A program made the position numbers and the translations under genes. DNA of 64,000 nt from PoT sp049331405 (lineage in GTDB: Bacteria > Planctomycetota > Planctomycetia > Isosphaerales > Isosphaeraceae): assembly GCF_049331405.1 (NCBI RefSeq), contig NZ_CP186274.1:558001-622000 (forward strand), in the 5' to 3' direction. Of the stretch, positions 54,120 to 63,086 are shown piece by piece. How positions within the stretch are numbered: the stretch's first letter is position 1; each line of letters opens with the position of its first letter. The notes beneath the pieces are model-generated. The model made no database searches and was not told the DNA's origin. It worked only from the letters and a program-made list of their open reading frames with translations.

Positions 54120-54825
54120 CGGCGAAGATCTCCTGAGAGAGCCGTCGGTACGTGTTGGCGTAGTCCCACTCCGAGCGGAGCGGCTTCCAACCGAGGCCGT
54201 CGAGGAACGTCGGGATGGCCTCGCGGAGCGTCTCGAGCGGGGACGTGACCCCGGTCTTCTGCAAGAGCGGGCGATAGTTGAGCGACACGTTATGGGTCCC
54301 GATCGACATGGCCAGCAGGGTGAAGATGACCTCGCTGGGCGTCCAGCCCGGGGGGAGGGGCAGGTCGTCGGCGTCGACGGCCTCCTGGACCACCTTGCCG
54401 ATCTCGGTGAAGCAGCACCACTCCACGCCGTTGAGCGTGGCCCGGCGCTCGTCCGAGGCGCGCTCTTCCAGGTCCGCCATCTTGATGATCAGCTCGGAGC
54501 GGGCGTAGTGCGGGTGCAGCCGGACGAACAGCTCGTCGGCCAGGCCGATCCCGATCATCCGCTCGCGAGGGTTCCCCTCGAACGCGAGGGCCTTCTGGAA
54601 GAGGGCATATCGCTGCTCGAGGCTCTGGATCGCCAGCGCCGTCACGAGGTCTTCCTTGGTCGAGAAGTGCTGATAGACCGTCCCCTTCGAATACTCGGTC
54701 GCCTCCGCAAGACGATCCATATTCAGGCCCGCATAGCCCTGCTCGATCAGCATCCGGCGAGCGACCTCGAGCAACGTCAGCTCTCGCTGACGAACCTCGC
54801 GCTGCTTTCGAAGAGAAGTGCCCAT
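54091..54825 (-). CDS. TetR-family transcriptional repressor
   Basis: The protein is 244 residues. The N-terminal helix-turn-helix reads LLEVARRMLIEQGYAGLNMD, then LAEATEYSKGTVYQHFSTKE. The all-helical ligand domain covers the rest and has no recognisable relatives by eye. As first gene of the operon with the adaptor and pump, it probably represses its own operon until a pump substrate binds. The ATG at 54825 begins the family sequence; the open frame upstream of it reads Arg/Pro-rich and is not used. Confidence 0.92.
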   Translation of the reverse strand: MGTSLRKQREVRQRELTLLEVARRMLIEQGYAGLNMDRLAEATEYSKGTVYQHFSTKEDLVTALAIQSLEQRYALFQKALAFEGNPRERMIGIGLADELFVRLHPHYARSELIIKMADLEERASDERRATLNGVEWCCFTEIGKVVQEAVDADDLPLPPGWTPSEVIFTLLAMSIGTHNVSLNYRPLLQKTGVTSPLETLREAIPTFLDGLGWKPLRSEWDYANTYRRLSQEIFADEWKRAGLG

Positions 54826-54838
54826 AACGGTCCTATTA

Positions 54839-54863
54839 TTGACGGATCGTCGAAAAACGTCAA
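54839..54863 (-). promoter_or_regulatory. Candidate TetR operator
   Basis: Inverted repeat TTGACG...CGTCAA (54839-54844 with 54858-54863), with a nested GACGgatCGTC, 14 bases upstream of the tetR start. Position and symmetry fit an autoregulatory site; this is inferred. Confidence 0.4.
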
Positions 54864-54965
54864 GGCGTCGAATTGTGGCTCTTATCGAACGAGAGAGGAT
54901 TACCATCTCAATGATGGGGGGCTGACGTGTGGAAATGCAACGCCAGACGCCGGGGGCGAGGCGGG

Positions 54966-56582
54966 TCAGAAGTAGAGTTGGGCTCGGATCCAGAGGAGGT
55001 CGTTGAAGCGGCCGTAGAGCCCCGAGTTCGGGTTCAGCAGGATCGGCTTGCCGTACGTGGTGTGCTGCCAGTCGATGTAGAGCTTGATGTACTGGGTCAG
55101 GTACCAGTTGAACCCGATGTCGGTCATGTAGGCATTGGCCGACCACTTGAGCGGGTCGGCCAGGCCGTCTTCGAAGACGGATTTGCCGAGGTTGAGCTGG
55201 CTGTAGCGGGCGAACAGTTCGATGGCGCCCGGCCCCCACTGGTTCCTCGTCGGGTCGAAGGGGCGGAGGGGCTGGACAGCGGTGCGGCTTTCGACCTTCT
55301 CGCCGGTCAGGAAGTAGCCGGCCGTGGTGTGGAAGCCGTTGACCGGGAGCTGCGAATGCCCCTCGACCAGCTTGCGGGCGAGGTCGAAACGGCCGTACTG
55401 ATACTCGGTTTCCACCGAGAGGCCGCCCACATACCAGGCCAGGTGAGCCGCGGCGCCGAAACGATTGCCGAGATAGAAGACGTCGTCATTGAACCGCAGG
55501 AAGGTCGATGTCGCCGACTGGGCCCCCTCGTCGTTCTCCGACGTCTGGAGCGAGGTCCGCAAGGGCAAGGGGGCCTGGGGAGCGACCTGGAGCCCGCCGA
55601 AGATCGAGGCCCCGAGGTTCAGGTGCCGGAGCCCCGGCCGATCCTCCGAGATGAGGAAGGGCTTCCAGTTGAAGTAGCCGGCGACATCCCGCGTGTTGTT
55701 GTTATCCGCCAGGCCGACGAGGTGCCCGTCGTACCCGCCGACGGCGTACTGCAGCCGCTTCTCGGAGAGGAACCCGTGGGCGAGCAGTCCCGCCTGCCGC
55801 GCCAGGCCGAAGTTCAGCGGGAAGAGCCCGCGTTCGGGGGTGATGAAATACTGCTCGAGGTGGTCGTACCAATCGTAGCTGTAAGGCGTCAGCATCCGGC
55901 CGAACTGGATCTGGAACGGCTCGCTGATGTGGGCGTTCACGTTGCCGTCGAGCAGGTCCCACTGGCCGTCGACGCTGCGTTGCAGTGACACCTCATACTC
56001 GAAGAGGCGCGTCAGGCGGCCTTCGAAGTAGAAGCGGACGCGGGGGATGTAGAGGCCGCTGCGGGCCGGGCTCTGGTTGTTGGGGATGAAGTCCTTGAAG
56101 TCGGTCTGGTCGAGCACGCGCATTCGGAGGATGTATTCCTCGTTCTCCGATTCGAGGGCGAAACCCTCTTCGAGGCGTGCGCGGAGCGGGGTCCCCTGGG
56201 GTTCGTGCGGCTCCTCCGTTTCTTCGGGCCGAGCCAGGGTCGCACCCGGCGGCGGCGGGGCACTCTCGGGCGACTCGCGGCCGGAGGTCGTATGCGGCTC
56301 ATGCCCGGATCCCGGCTCGGCCTCGACTCGTTCCAGCCGTTCCTTGATCGCGTCGTATTTCTGCTCGAGCTCGCGGTAACGCTTGTCCGACTCCTGGCGG
56401 ACGCGGACGGCCTCCGCCTTGGCCTCGGCTTCGCTCTTGGAGAGGTCGCCGATGATCTTCTCGAGCTTGCGGAGCCGTTCCTCCTGCGAGGGCGGGGGCG
56501 TTGGCGCGCTCGCGGGCTCGTCCCCGCGCGCCAGGGTCGTCAGCAACATCATTGTGGCCGCAGTCACCCTAAGGCGGAGCAT
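54966..56582 (-). CDS. Outer-membrane porin, OprP/OprO-like, with coiled coil
   Basis: The protein is 538 residues. A Sec signal (VTAATMMLLTTLARG) is followed by a predicted coiled coil (RLRKLEKIIGDLSKSEAEAK to YDAIKERLERVEAE), a Pro/Glu-rich linker, then a 16-strand-type barrel beginning near FPNNQSPARSGLYIPRVRFY (with small variations) and ending in LLWIRAQLYF, whose terminal Phe is the outer-membrane insertion signal. Such porins pass phosphate, polyphosphate or other anions. It is transcribed in the same direction as the tetR-adaptor-pump operon, 140 bases upstream, but it is not a TolC-type channel, so a direct role in efflux is uncertain. Confidence 0.88.
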   Translation of the reverse strand: MLRLRVTAATMMLLTTLARGDEPASAPTPPPSQEERLRKLEKIIGDLSKSEAEAKAEAVRVRQESDKRYRELEQKYDAIKERLERVEAEPGSGHEPHTTSGRESPESAPPPPGATLARPEETEEPHEPQGTPLRARLEEGFALESENEEYILRMRVLDQTDFKDFIPNNQSPARSGLYIPRVRFYFEGRLTRLFEYEVSLQRSVDGQWDLLDGNVNAHISEPFQIQFGRMLTPYSYDWYDHLEQYFITPERGLFPLNFGLARQAGLLAHGFLSEKRLQYAVGGYDGHLVGLADNNNTRDVAGYFNWKPFLISEDRPGLRHLNLGASIFGGLQVAPQAPLPLRTSLQTSENDEGAQSATSTFLRFNDDVFYLGNRFGAAAHLAWYVGGLSVETEYQYGRFDLARKLVEGHSQLPVNGFHTTAGYFLTGEKVESRTAVQPLRPFDPTRNQWGPGAIELFARYSQLNLGKSVFEDGLADPLKWSANAYMTDIGFNWYLTQYIKLYIDWQHTTYGKPILLNPNSGLYGRFNDLLWIRAQLYF

Positions 56583-56925
56583 TGAGCCCTCGACACGCCC
56601 CCAGACCGTGCGAGGCCTTCGAACATCGGCCGCGCGTACCCTTCCTAGTTCGGCTTCGGATTGTCGGCAAAACGAGGAAATCTCTTGAGCCTTTACCTGG
56701 CCGGCTCGTATTTCGACGTGGTCCGCCTGTGCCGAGGTGGATATGAGCCAGGTCGGCCGCGGATCATATCCGGTCCCCTGTTTTGCAGGAATGGCGATGC
56801 GGCGCGATCCATGTTCGCGAGGATTGACGCATTCGACGTTGGTTTTCGCGATGTGTTACGATCGGGCCGAGGCGGTTGGCGGCCGGACGCGAGAACCGCG
56901 CGACAAGGGATTGCCTGGGCCTACG
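56583..56925. other. Spacer between divergent porin and thioesterase genes
   Basis: About 340 bases. It should contain both promoters. An open frame from 56737 runs into the thioesterase gene, but its upstream part has no family similarity. Confidence 0.5.
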
Positions 56926-57372
56926 ATGAACCCAACGGACGTGCCAGCGGAAGCGGAACCGCAAGCGAATCGGTTCGATCATCCCATCGCGGTCAAGGAT
57001 CGGGACATCGACAACAACGGGCACGCGAACAACGTCGTCTACCTGCGCTGGGTGCAGGACGCGGCCGTGGCCCACTGGACGGCCGTCGTCGAGCCCGAGG
57101 TCGTGGCGAACCTCTCATGGGTCGTCGTCCGCCACGAGATCGACTACAAGAAGCCAGCCTTCGCCGGCGACGCCCTGATCGCCACCACCTGGCTCGGCGA
57201 GATCACCGCCGCGACCACCGAGCGGCTCTGCGAGATCCGCCGCGAGAAGGACGGCGAACTCCTGGCCAGGTCCCGCACCATATGGTGCGCAATCGATGCC
57301 AAGTCCGGCCGCCCCAAGCGGCTCGACGCCCGGATCCGCTCCTACTTCTTCGGAGGGTCGAAGCCGGGTTGA
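56926..57372 (+). CDS. Acyl-CoA thioesterase, hot-dog fold
   Basis: The 148 residues match the 4-hydroxybenzoyl-CoA/YbgC-like thioesterases: KDRDIDNNGHANNVVYLRWV contains the conserved Asp and the N-terminal end of the hot-dog helix, then VRHEIDYKKPAFAGDALIAT and a final LLARSRTIWCAID strand. It hydrolyses an acyl-CoA or acyl-carrier thioester in the cytoplasm; chain preference is unknown. The ATG at 56926 gives the normal family length. Confidence 0.9.
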   Translation: MNPTDVPAEAEPQANRFDHPIAVKDRDIDNNGHANNVVYLRWVQDAAVAHWTAVVEPEVVANLSWVVVRHEIDYKKPAFAGDALIATTWLGEITAATTERLCEIRREKDGELLARSRTIWCAIDAKSGRPKRLDARIRSYFFGGSKPG

Positions 57373-57454
57373 ACCCAGGACGTCTTGAGAGTGCGAATTT
57401 CTAGATTTGATGAAGAAAATATCTGTTAATTAATGAAACGGCAGGAGGTGCCCC

Positions 57455-58801
57455 GTGAAGATACGCCGGCTGACGATGGCCACCATGATGCTGATCGTGG
57501 CGGTGTTCGGGATACTCCTCTCGGGACTGCGGGGCTTTCTGGACAAATCCGGCGCGTCCTTACCTTCCATCGGAGACAGCAAGCTTTACGAGAAGGCGCG
57601 GATGTCGCGCAATATGGCCTTGTGGCTCGGCTCGGATACGTTGTCAGTCGCGGGAGTGGTCCGGAATTCTCCCGACGGGAGTCTCAAGTTCGAGGACGGG
57701 AGGGGGCTTCCTTTGAAGAGCCCCAAGTTCAAGGCCGACCCGAACATGAAGGCGAAAGCCTCCTGGCTCGACATGGCCGAGGTCGCCCTGAGCCTCCCCT
57801 CGTCTGAGATGGAAGTGATCGAGCTCCGCGTTTTCGATCACGCGTCCCGAAAGCTACTCACGAATCTCGGCGGGCGGCGGTACGGCTATCGAATGTCCTC
57901 GCCCCTGACCGTCCAGCTTCTGGGCATGGGCGATGCGCTTCCGCCTTCGGTCGACGTCTGGTTTCGAGCGAGCCACCATGAGCAGGGAGAGCGGGTCGTG
58001 CGACTCAAGCCGGAGGCGGGAGCCTCGGCCCGGTTCGCCGAGGGAACGGTGTCAATCACCGAGGTCCACCAAGGCGCAGCGAACTACACCAGGGTCGATG
58101 TCCCCGGCGAGAAGTCACCCCAATTTCGCTGGCGACAATCAGAACTCGATCCGACTCGCTCATGCTCGATTGTCGTCCACTGGGAAGGCAACTGGATCGA
58201 TGGCCAGTATGAAATCTTCGCCGTTGGGACTCGAGGGGAGCGGGTCTTCGCGGAACTCCCACACTTCGTCGACTTCAAGGCGGCGAATTCGACGGAGGTC
58301 ATCGCTTTCAACCTCGGCGTATCCAGGATCGATCACTTCGAGCTCCGACCTTTCGGCGGCCGGCACACCTTCTTCTTTGATAACGTATGGCTCCCGAGCG
58401 TGAAGCCTCGTCTGTTCGGCCCGCCGCCGTCGGTCAGCATCGCGGTCGATGGCAAGGACGTCGAGACGGAATTCCCGGAGTTGGACCCCATCCGCGTCAT
58501 TCTCCGAACGCGTCGAGGGGATGTCTTCGGCCCAGTGACGAGTGGAGGGGTCGTTTTCAAACCCATTCAGCCCGAGGAGGCGGCCTCGAAACTCTCTGTA
58601 TCACTCGAAGTCCAGGGGGTCTCCGCGAGACAGGCCTGGAACATCGCCTACACCGATCGCGATGGAAAGCCGTTCAAATCTGGGTCGCTCTCCAGTGGTG
58701 TCTCTTTGCTTTCAGGGATTACAGGTGGAGGTCAAATAGGCAAATGGATCTATGGAGTTCCTCTGGAAAGGCTCGGCAAGGTGACAATCTCGCCCCCGTG
58801 A
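57455..58801 (+). CDS. Membrane-anchored protein of unknown function
   Basis: The 448 residues start at a GTG with a strong AGGAGGTG site 7 bases upstream. One N-terminal helix (LTMATMMLIVAVFGILLSGL) anchors a mostly beta-rich outer part. No known domain was recognised. The start (KIRRLTMATMMLIVAVFGIL) resembles the short membrane leaders common on planctomycete proteins of unknown role. It is followed 64 bases later by the HAD gene on the same strand. Confidence 0.7.
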   Translation: MKIRRLTMATMMLIVAVFGILLSGLRGFLDKSGASLPSIGDSKLYEKARMSRNMALWLGSDTLSVAGVVRNSPDGSLKFEDGRGLPLKSPKFKADPNMKAKASWLDMAEVALSLPSSEMEVIELRVFDHASRKLLTNLGGRRYGYRMSSPLTVQLLGMGDALPPSVDVWFRASHHEQGERVVRLKPEAGASARFAEGTVSITEVHQGAANYTRVDVPGEKSPQFRWRQSELDPTRSCSIVVHWEGNWIDGQYEIFAVGTRGERVFAELPHFVDFKAANSTEVIAFNLGVSRIDHFELRPFGGRHTFFFDNVWLPSVKPRLFGPPPSVSIAVDGKDVETEFPELDPIRVILRTRRGDVFGPVTSGGVVFKPIQPEEAASKLSVSLEVQGVSARQAWNIAYTDRDGKPFKSGSLSSGVSLLSGITGGGQIGKWIYGVPLERLGKVTISPP

Positions 58802-58865
58802 GGGACCTCGTTGCGATTCCGGGAAAGCGTTAAGCAACGAGAGATCCAGCCGGAAGGGAGAATCG

Positions 58866-59534
58866 ATGGATCGCGACGAAAATGCAAGGGCACTCTTGCT
58901 CGACCTGGACGGTACGATCGCCGACACGCTGCCGCACATCTTCAACGCGTATCGCCACGCCGTCGCCCCCTGGGTGGAGCGGTTGCCGAGCGATGCCGAG
59001 GTCGAGGCGACCTTCGGGCCTTCGGAGCGAGACTGCATCGCGGCGATGGTCCCCGGGCTCGAACTCGACGAGGCGGAGGAGCGGTTCCACTCCTACTATG
59101 AGCAGGAACTCGGCCGGCACGTCAGGGTGGTCGAGGGGATTTCCGAACTCGTCGATCACGCGCGGTCGCTCGGCTGGCGCGTCGGCGTCTTCACGGGGAA
59201 AGGGCGACGCTCAGCCCAGCTCACGCTCGTGGAGCTCGGGCTCCGGGACCGGGTCGACCTGCTCGTCTCGAGCGACGACGTGAGCCGACCCAAGCCCGAC
59301 CCCGAGGGGGTGCATCAGGCGGCCGAGAAGCTCGGGGTCCGCGTCGATCGCATCCTCTTCGCCGGCGACTCCACGGCCGACGTGCGGGCCGGGCGCGACG
59401 CGGGGGCGAAGACCGCCGCGGTGCTCTGGGCCGCGTTCCAGCCCGATCGCCTGCGGCAGGCGGGGGCCGACTACGTTTGCGAACGCGTCGACGAGCTCCA
59501 TGCCGCAATCGACGCACTGCATCGAGGCCATTGA
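58866..59534 (+). CDS. HAD-family phosphatase, phosphoglycolate phosphatase-like
   Basis: The 222 residues contain the HAD motifs: nucleophile ALLLDLDGTIADTLPHIF (first Asp), GVFTGKGRRSAQL (Thr), SRPKPDPEG (Lys) and ILFAGDSTADVRAGRDAG (Asp pair). A helical cap lies after the first motif. It removes phosphate from a small substrate such as 2-phosphoglycolate; the exact substrate cannot be told. The end overlaps the longest open frame of the nitrilase gene but not its chosen start. Confidence 0.92.
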   Translation: MDRDENARALLLDLDGTIADTLPHIFNAYRHAVAPWVERLPSDAEVEATFGPSERDCIAAMVPGLELDEAEERFHSYYEQELGRHVRVVEGISELVDHARSLGWRVGVFTGKGRRSAQLTLVELGLRDRVDLLVSSDDVSRPKPDPEGVHQAAEKLGVRVDRILFAGDSTADVRAGRDAGAKTAAVLWAAFQPDRLRQAGADYVCERVDELHAAIDALHRGH

Positions 59535-59611
59535 GCCGAGGCGACCGACAGCCGATGATCTGGGGCCGAAATTCCGAAGAGGAAGGCCCGCGAAAGGAGA
59601 CGAGGACCCTC

Positions 59612-60601
59612 ATGCGCGACATCCGCATTGCGACGGCCCAGTTCGAGCACCGCGACGGCGACAAGGAATACAACCTCGGGCGGATCCGCGAGTTGACCCG
59701 ACGCGCCGCGCAGGCCTCGGCCGAGATCGTCTGCTTCCACGAGTGTAGCATCACGTCATATACGTATCTGCAAACCCTGGATCGAGAAGGCCTGGAGGCC
59801 GTGGCCGAGCCGGTGCCGGACGGGCCCTCGACGCGGATGCTTCACGAGATCGCGCAAGAGAGCAACGTGGTCGTCATGGCCGGCTTGATCGAGCGCGAGG
59901 AGGACGGGCGGCTCTACAAGAGCTACGTCACCGTCGGGCCCGAGGGGTTCCTGGCCAGGCATCACAAGCTCCACCCATTCATCAGCCCGCACCTGACGCC
60001 GGGCAGGGGGCCGCAGGTCGTCGACATCCGGGGCGTGAAGGTCGGCGTCCTGATCTGCTACGACAACAACCTGCCGGAGAACGTCCGCGCGACGACCCTG
60101 CTCGGGGCCGAGGTCATCGTGATGCCGCACGTGACCGGCTGCACGCCCTCGCCCATGCCGGGCCGAGGGCTCGTGGACGAGAAGCTCTGGGAGAACCGGC
60201 ATCGCGACCCGGCCAGAATCCGGCTCGAGTTCGAAGGGCCCAAGGGGAAGGGATGGCTGATGCGTTGGCTCCCCGCCAGGGCCTGGGAGAACGGGATCTT
60301 CGCCGTCTTCGCCAACAACATCGGGCGCGACTACGACACGATCAAGCCGGGGCTCTCGCGGATCATCGACCCGAACGGCGACGTGCTGGTAGAGTGCTCG
60401 GCGCTCGATGACGATGTGGTCGTCGGACTGCTGACGGCCGAGGCCTTCGAGAATGCCCCTGGCCGTCGCTACCTCCGCGCCCGCAGGCCGGAGCTTTACG
60501 GGAAGCTCGTCGAGCCGCATCCTCCCGGTCAGGCGCCGCTGACCACTCCGGGATGGAGGCTGGCCTACGAGCAGGCGGATTCCGCCACTCGCAAGGCTTG
60601 A
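59612..60601 (+). CDS. Nitrilase-superfamily carbon-nitrogen hydrolase
   Basis: The 329 residues start MRDIRIATAQFEHRDGDKEY. The catalytic triad is visible: Glu in EIVCFHECSITSY, Lys in FLARHHKLHPF and Cys in VGVLICYDNNLPENVR. A second Glu lies in the RRLVDEKLWENRHRD-like region. It hydrolyses amides, carbamoyl groups or nitriles; most members of this branch are amidases. GAGG lies 8 bases before the ATG at 59612; an upstream ATG at 59555 is a weaker choice. It follows the HAD gene by 77 bases. Confidence 0.9.
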   Translation: MRDIRIATAQFEHRDGDKEYNLGRIRELTRRAAQASAEIVCFHECSITSYTYLQTLDREGLEAVAEPVPDGPSTRMLHEIAQESNVVVMAGLIEREEDGRLYKSYVTVGPEGFLARHHKLHPFISPHLTPGRGPQVVDIRGVKVGVLICYDNNLPENVRATTLLGAEVIVMPHVTGCTPSPMPGRGLVDEKLWENRHRDPARIRLEFEGPKGKGWLMRWLPARAWENGIFAVFANNIGRDYDTIKPGLSRIIDPNGDVLVECSALDDDVVVGLLTAEAFENAPGRRYLRARRPELYGKLVEPHPPGQAPLTTPGWRLAYEQADSATRKA

Positions 60602-60893
60602 TCGATCGGAAGCTTGGGGCATTGGGATTTGACGTGTCGACGCATGACTTTTGAATCGGCCGGTTTTCGCCGCGAACGTGAGCTAAAGTCCTCGTGTCAC
60701 GAAGAAGAATCGCCGACGTTTACCCTGTTGGCCCCGGTCGAGGGAGTTCCGCTCCCTCGGCGGCCCGTTCGGGCCTGAGACCGGGTCTCAACATCCTGCG
60801 TCGAGCTCACTCGGCCATTCACTTCGTCGGGACGATCATCGCGGGGCGGCGGGCCGATCGCGGCCACATATCCTCGAAACGGGTGATTTTGCT
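60602..60893. other. Spacer with an 8-base-pair hairpin
   Basis: About 290 bases. A stem CGAGGGAG/CTCCCTCG (60739-60746 with 60752-60759, loop 5) could terminate the nitrilase transcript or lie in the leader of the next gene. Nothing else was recognised. Confidence 0.45.
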
Positions 60894-61358
60894 ATGTCCA
60901 AGCGATGGTTCATCCCCGCGGCGTTGGTCGGCCTGCTCGCCCTCGGCTCGTTACGGCCTGGCTTCGGGGAGACGGATAAGGCCAAGGCCGAGGCCAACGC
61001 GATCCGCGAGCTGCTCGACACCCAGGTCGAGGACTGGAACGGCAAGGACCTGGATGGATTCCTCAAGGGTTACTGGGACGACCCCAAGGTCGTCTTCCAG
61101 TCGGGGCCGAACCGGTTCGAAGGTTTCGAGGCCCTGCGATCACGATATCAACGTACCTACCAGGCCGAGGGGCGCGAGATGGGCAAGCTCGCCTTCAAGG
61201 AGGTGGACGTTGTCATCCTCGGCCCCGACGCGGCCCTGGCCCGGGGGCGCTGGCAGCTCACGATGAGCGACGACAAGAAGCCCGCGGGCCTCTTCACACT
61301 GATCTTGCGCAAGCTGCCCGAGGGCTGGCGGATCGTCCACGACCACACCTCCTCGTGA
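60894..61358 (+). CDS. Secreted DUF4440/SnoaL-like protein
   Basis: The 154 residues have a Sec signal (FIPAALVGLLALGSLRPGFG). The NTF2-like fold follows, in the order typical of the family: AIRELLDTQVEDWNGKDLDG, FLKGYWDDPKVVFQSG, FEGFEALRSRYQRTY and a last strand pair GLFTLILRKLPEGWRIVHDH. Members bind small hydrophobic molecules or act as isomerases; most are uncharacterised. It is a single gene, preceded by a hairpin-containing leader. Confidence 0.87.
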   Translation: MSKRWFIPAALVGLLALGSLRPGFGETDKAKAEANAIRELLDTQVEDWNGKDLDGFLKGYWDDPKVVFQSGPNRFEGFEALRSRYQRTYQAEGREMGKLAFKEVDVVILGPDAALARGRWQLTMSDDKKPAGLFTLILRKLPEGWRIVHDHTSS

Positions 61359-61691
61359 AGTAAAGTTTGGATTGGGGAGGAGGATGGTCAGCACATCTGT
61401 CGATACTCAATCATGTCCCCTCGTGCCGCGATGCCTCCTCCCTTGAGGCGTTCCTCTCCGGGCACGCAGGCTGGACTTCGAGCCTAGAATGATTGTTGCG
61501 AGGAAGACTTCCCGGGTCGAGGAGGGATGTACTCCGAAGGGGACCGGTGCGCCGTCGCCGTCTCCTAAGATCATCCTTCGGTCGAATCCAGATTCCCAGA
61601 AATTTGACCTTCCCCGATCCAGAAAGCGCGTCTAGAGTTTGATGTAAGGTCGAACAGGGATTGAGTTCAATTCCACGGGAGGAGGGTTGTC
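61359..61691. other. Spacer, no gene seen
   Basis: About 330 bases between the DUF4440 gene and the small membrane protein. No coding or RNA signal was recognised. Confidence 0.45.
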
Positions 61692-61865
61692 GTGATCATC
61701 CGGCATCTCAACGCCGTTATTTCCACCCTCGCGGTTCTCCTGGCGGTCCTGCTCGTCGTCATCGAGATACGCCACGTCCAGCGCGAGTGGGATCGGGCCC
61801 AGTACGATGGGTCCTACGTCGTCATACCCCAACTCGCGTCCGAGACGAGTAGCCTGGATCGCTGA
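61692..61865 (+). CDS. 57-residue single-helix membrane protein
   Basis: GTG start at 61692 preceded by GGGAGGAGGG. The product MIIRHLNAVISTLAVLLAVL continues with VVIEIRHVQREWDRAQYDG and ends in SLDR. One membrane helix (about residues 7-24) is followed by a charged helical segment. Function unknown. Codon usage fits the region and the ribosome site is strong, which argues for a real gene. Confidence 0.6.
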   Translation: MIIRHLNAVISTLAVLLAVLLVVIEIRHVQREWDRAQYDGSYVVIPQLASETSSLDR

Positions 61866-61935
61866 TCCAACGGTTGAAGGATCTGGACGGCCCGAGCGTT
61901 CGCATCAGGCCGACCAGGCTCGACCTCTCCCATAT

Positions 61936-62898
61936 TCAAGAGATGGTGGCGACGCGGCGGCTCGGTCGCGTCGCCACCCCCCTCGAACCCAGATGCGGCG
62001 GGCCGTAGCAGGGCCAGAGCAGGTGGGCGACGGCGTCGGTCGGGTGTTGCCCGATCTCGGCGTCGAGCCTGGCGAGGTATTCGGTGACGGCCTCCGATTC
62101 TTTCCCGCTCGCCACCCGGCGCGGGGCGTCGATCCGGAGCGCGTATCTCCCGCCCGGGAGATGGTTGCAGAAGACGAAGAAGACGGGCACGCCCGTGATC
62201 GTGGCGAGGTCCGTCCAGACCGAGAGGAACTTGCGATACTGGCCGACGAGTCGGCCGGGACGCGAGTTCTGGCCCGTCCAGGGGATGTCGCCCGCGAGGT
62301 AGACGGCCAGGCCGTCGCGCAACGCCGCGCGGGCGCGGAGCAGGCGTTCGGTCGCCTCGCCCGCCGTCAGGTCGCGACGGAGGAAGAACGACGACTGCAG
62401 GTGCGGCTCGTCCCGATCGAACTGCCGGTCGAGGGCGTGCGAGACGTGCCGGGGCCGCTGCACGAGCATGCGCAGGGGCACCCCGCGACGATAGAGCCAA
62501 TGGACCCCCGAGATATGGGCTCCGAGGTGGCAGCCCACCAGGATCGCCCCCCGGCGCTCGGCCAGGGCTTGCTCCAAAGGCTCAAACCCGGTGACGTCGA
62601 AGCGAGAGAAGACCTCGGCGTCCTCTTCCACATCAAGCGGATAGTCGCGCGCCAAGAACCGCACAGCGTTGGCGGCGAGCTCGGGGCGCAAGGCCTTGGG
62701 ATCCCAGTCGGTCCGGAGGACCCAGCGCGCCCGGCGCAGGGCCTGGATCAAGGCCCGACGCTTGCCCGGCCAGAGCAGGCTCGCGCGGCCGAGAAGGGTG
62801 AGGATCGAATCGCAACGGCGAGGCCCGAGGCGCCGGAGCGCCGGCAGGGCCAGTTCGTAGAAGAGCGTCTTCCAACTCAGGATGTGGCGAAGTTTCAC
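61936..62898 (-). CDS. Lysophospholipid acyltransferase, LpxL/HtrB-like, with altered active site
   Basis: The 320 residues resemble lipid A late acyltransferases: LFYELALPALRRLGPRRCDS at the start, then the region AILVGCHLGAHISGVHW that normally holds the His-x4-Glu/Asp catalytic pair, and later RDLTAGEATERLL and YLAGDIPWTGQNS. Here the His is present, but the expected acidic residue is Ile. Either the family uses another acid, or the enzyme is divergent. It would transfer an acyl chain to a lipid at the inner membrane. It follows the adenylation gene on the minus strand. Confidence 0.8.
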   Translation of the reverse strand: MKLRHILSWKTLFYELALPALRRLGPRRCDSILTLLGRASLLWPGKRRALIQALRRARWVLRTDWDPKALRPELAANAVRFLARDYPLDVEEDAEVFSRFDVTGFEPLEQALAERRGAILVGCHLGAHISGVHWLYRRGVPLRMLVQRPRHVSHALDRQFDRDEPHLQSSFFLRRDLTAGEATERLLRARAALRDGLAVYLAGDIPWTGQNSRPGRLVGQYRKFLSVWTDLATITGVPVFFVFCNHLPGGRYALRIDAPRRVASGKESEAVTEYLARLDAEIGQHPTDAVAHLLWPCYGPPHLGSRGVATRPSRRVATIS

Positions 62899-63040
62899 GG
62901 CGGCTCCGTTGCGATCTCGAGGTGTTGGCCGCAGGCGTCGCTTCGATGGGTATGCGGCCGGGAAGCTCGGAGTAGGACGCGCCTCGGCGAATCGGACGCG
63001 GTCGGTCTCCTCTGCGAGCCGGGCGCGTCGGGTTGTCGGG

Positions 63041-63076
63041 CCCGAGGCGGGCCCTCGCGTGAGGGCCCGCCTCGGG
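63041..63076 (-). terminator. Strong hairpin after the adenylation gene
   Basis: Perfect 16-base inverted repeat (63041-63056 with 63061-63076, loop GCGT) starting 10 bases past the stop of the minus-strand adenylation gene. No T-run follows. Confidence 0.65.
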
Positions 63077-63086
63077 TCGGTACGGC

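Noticed and set aside
54826..55239. N-terminal extension of the TetR protein
   Set aside because: Arg/Pro/Leu-rich sequence without similarity, overlapping the porin end; the helix-turn-helix begins at the ATG at 54825.
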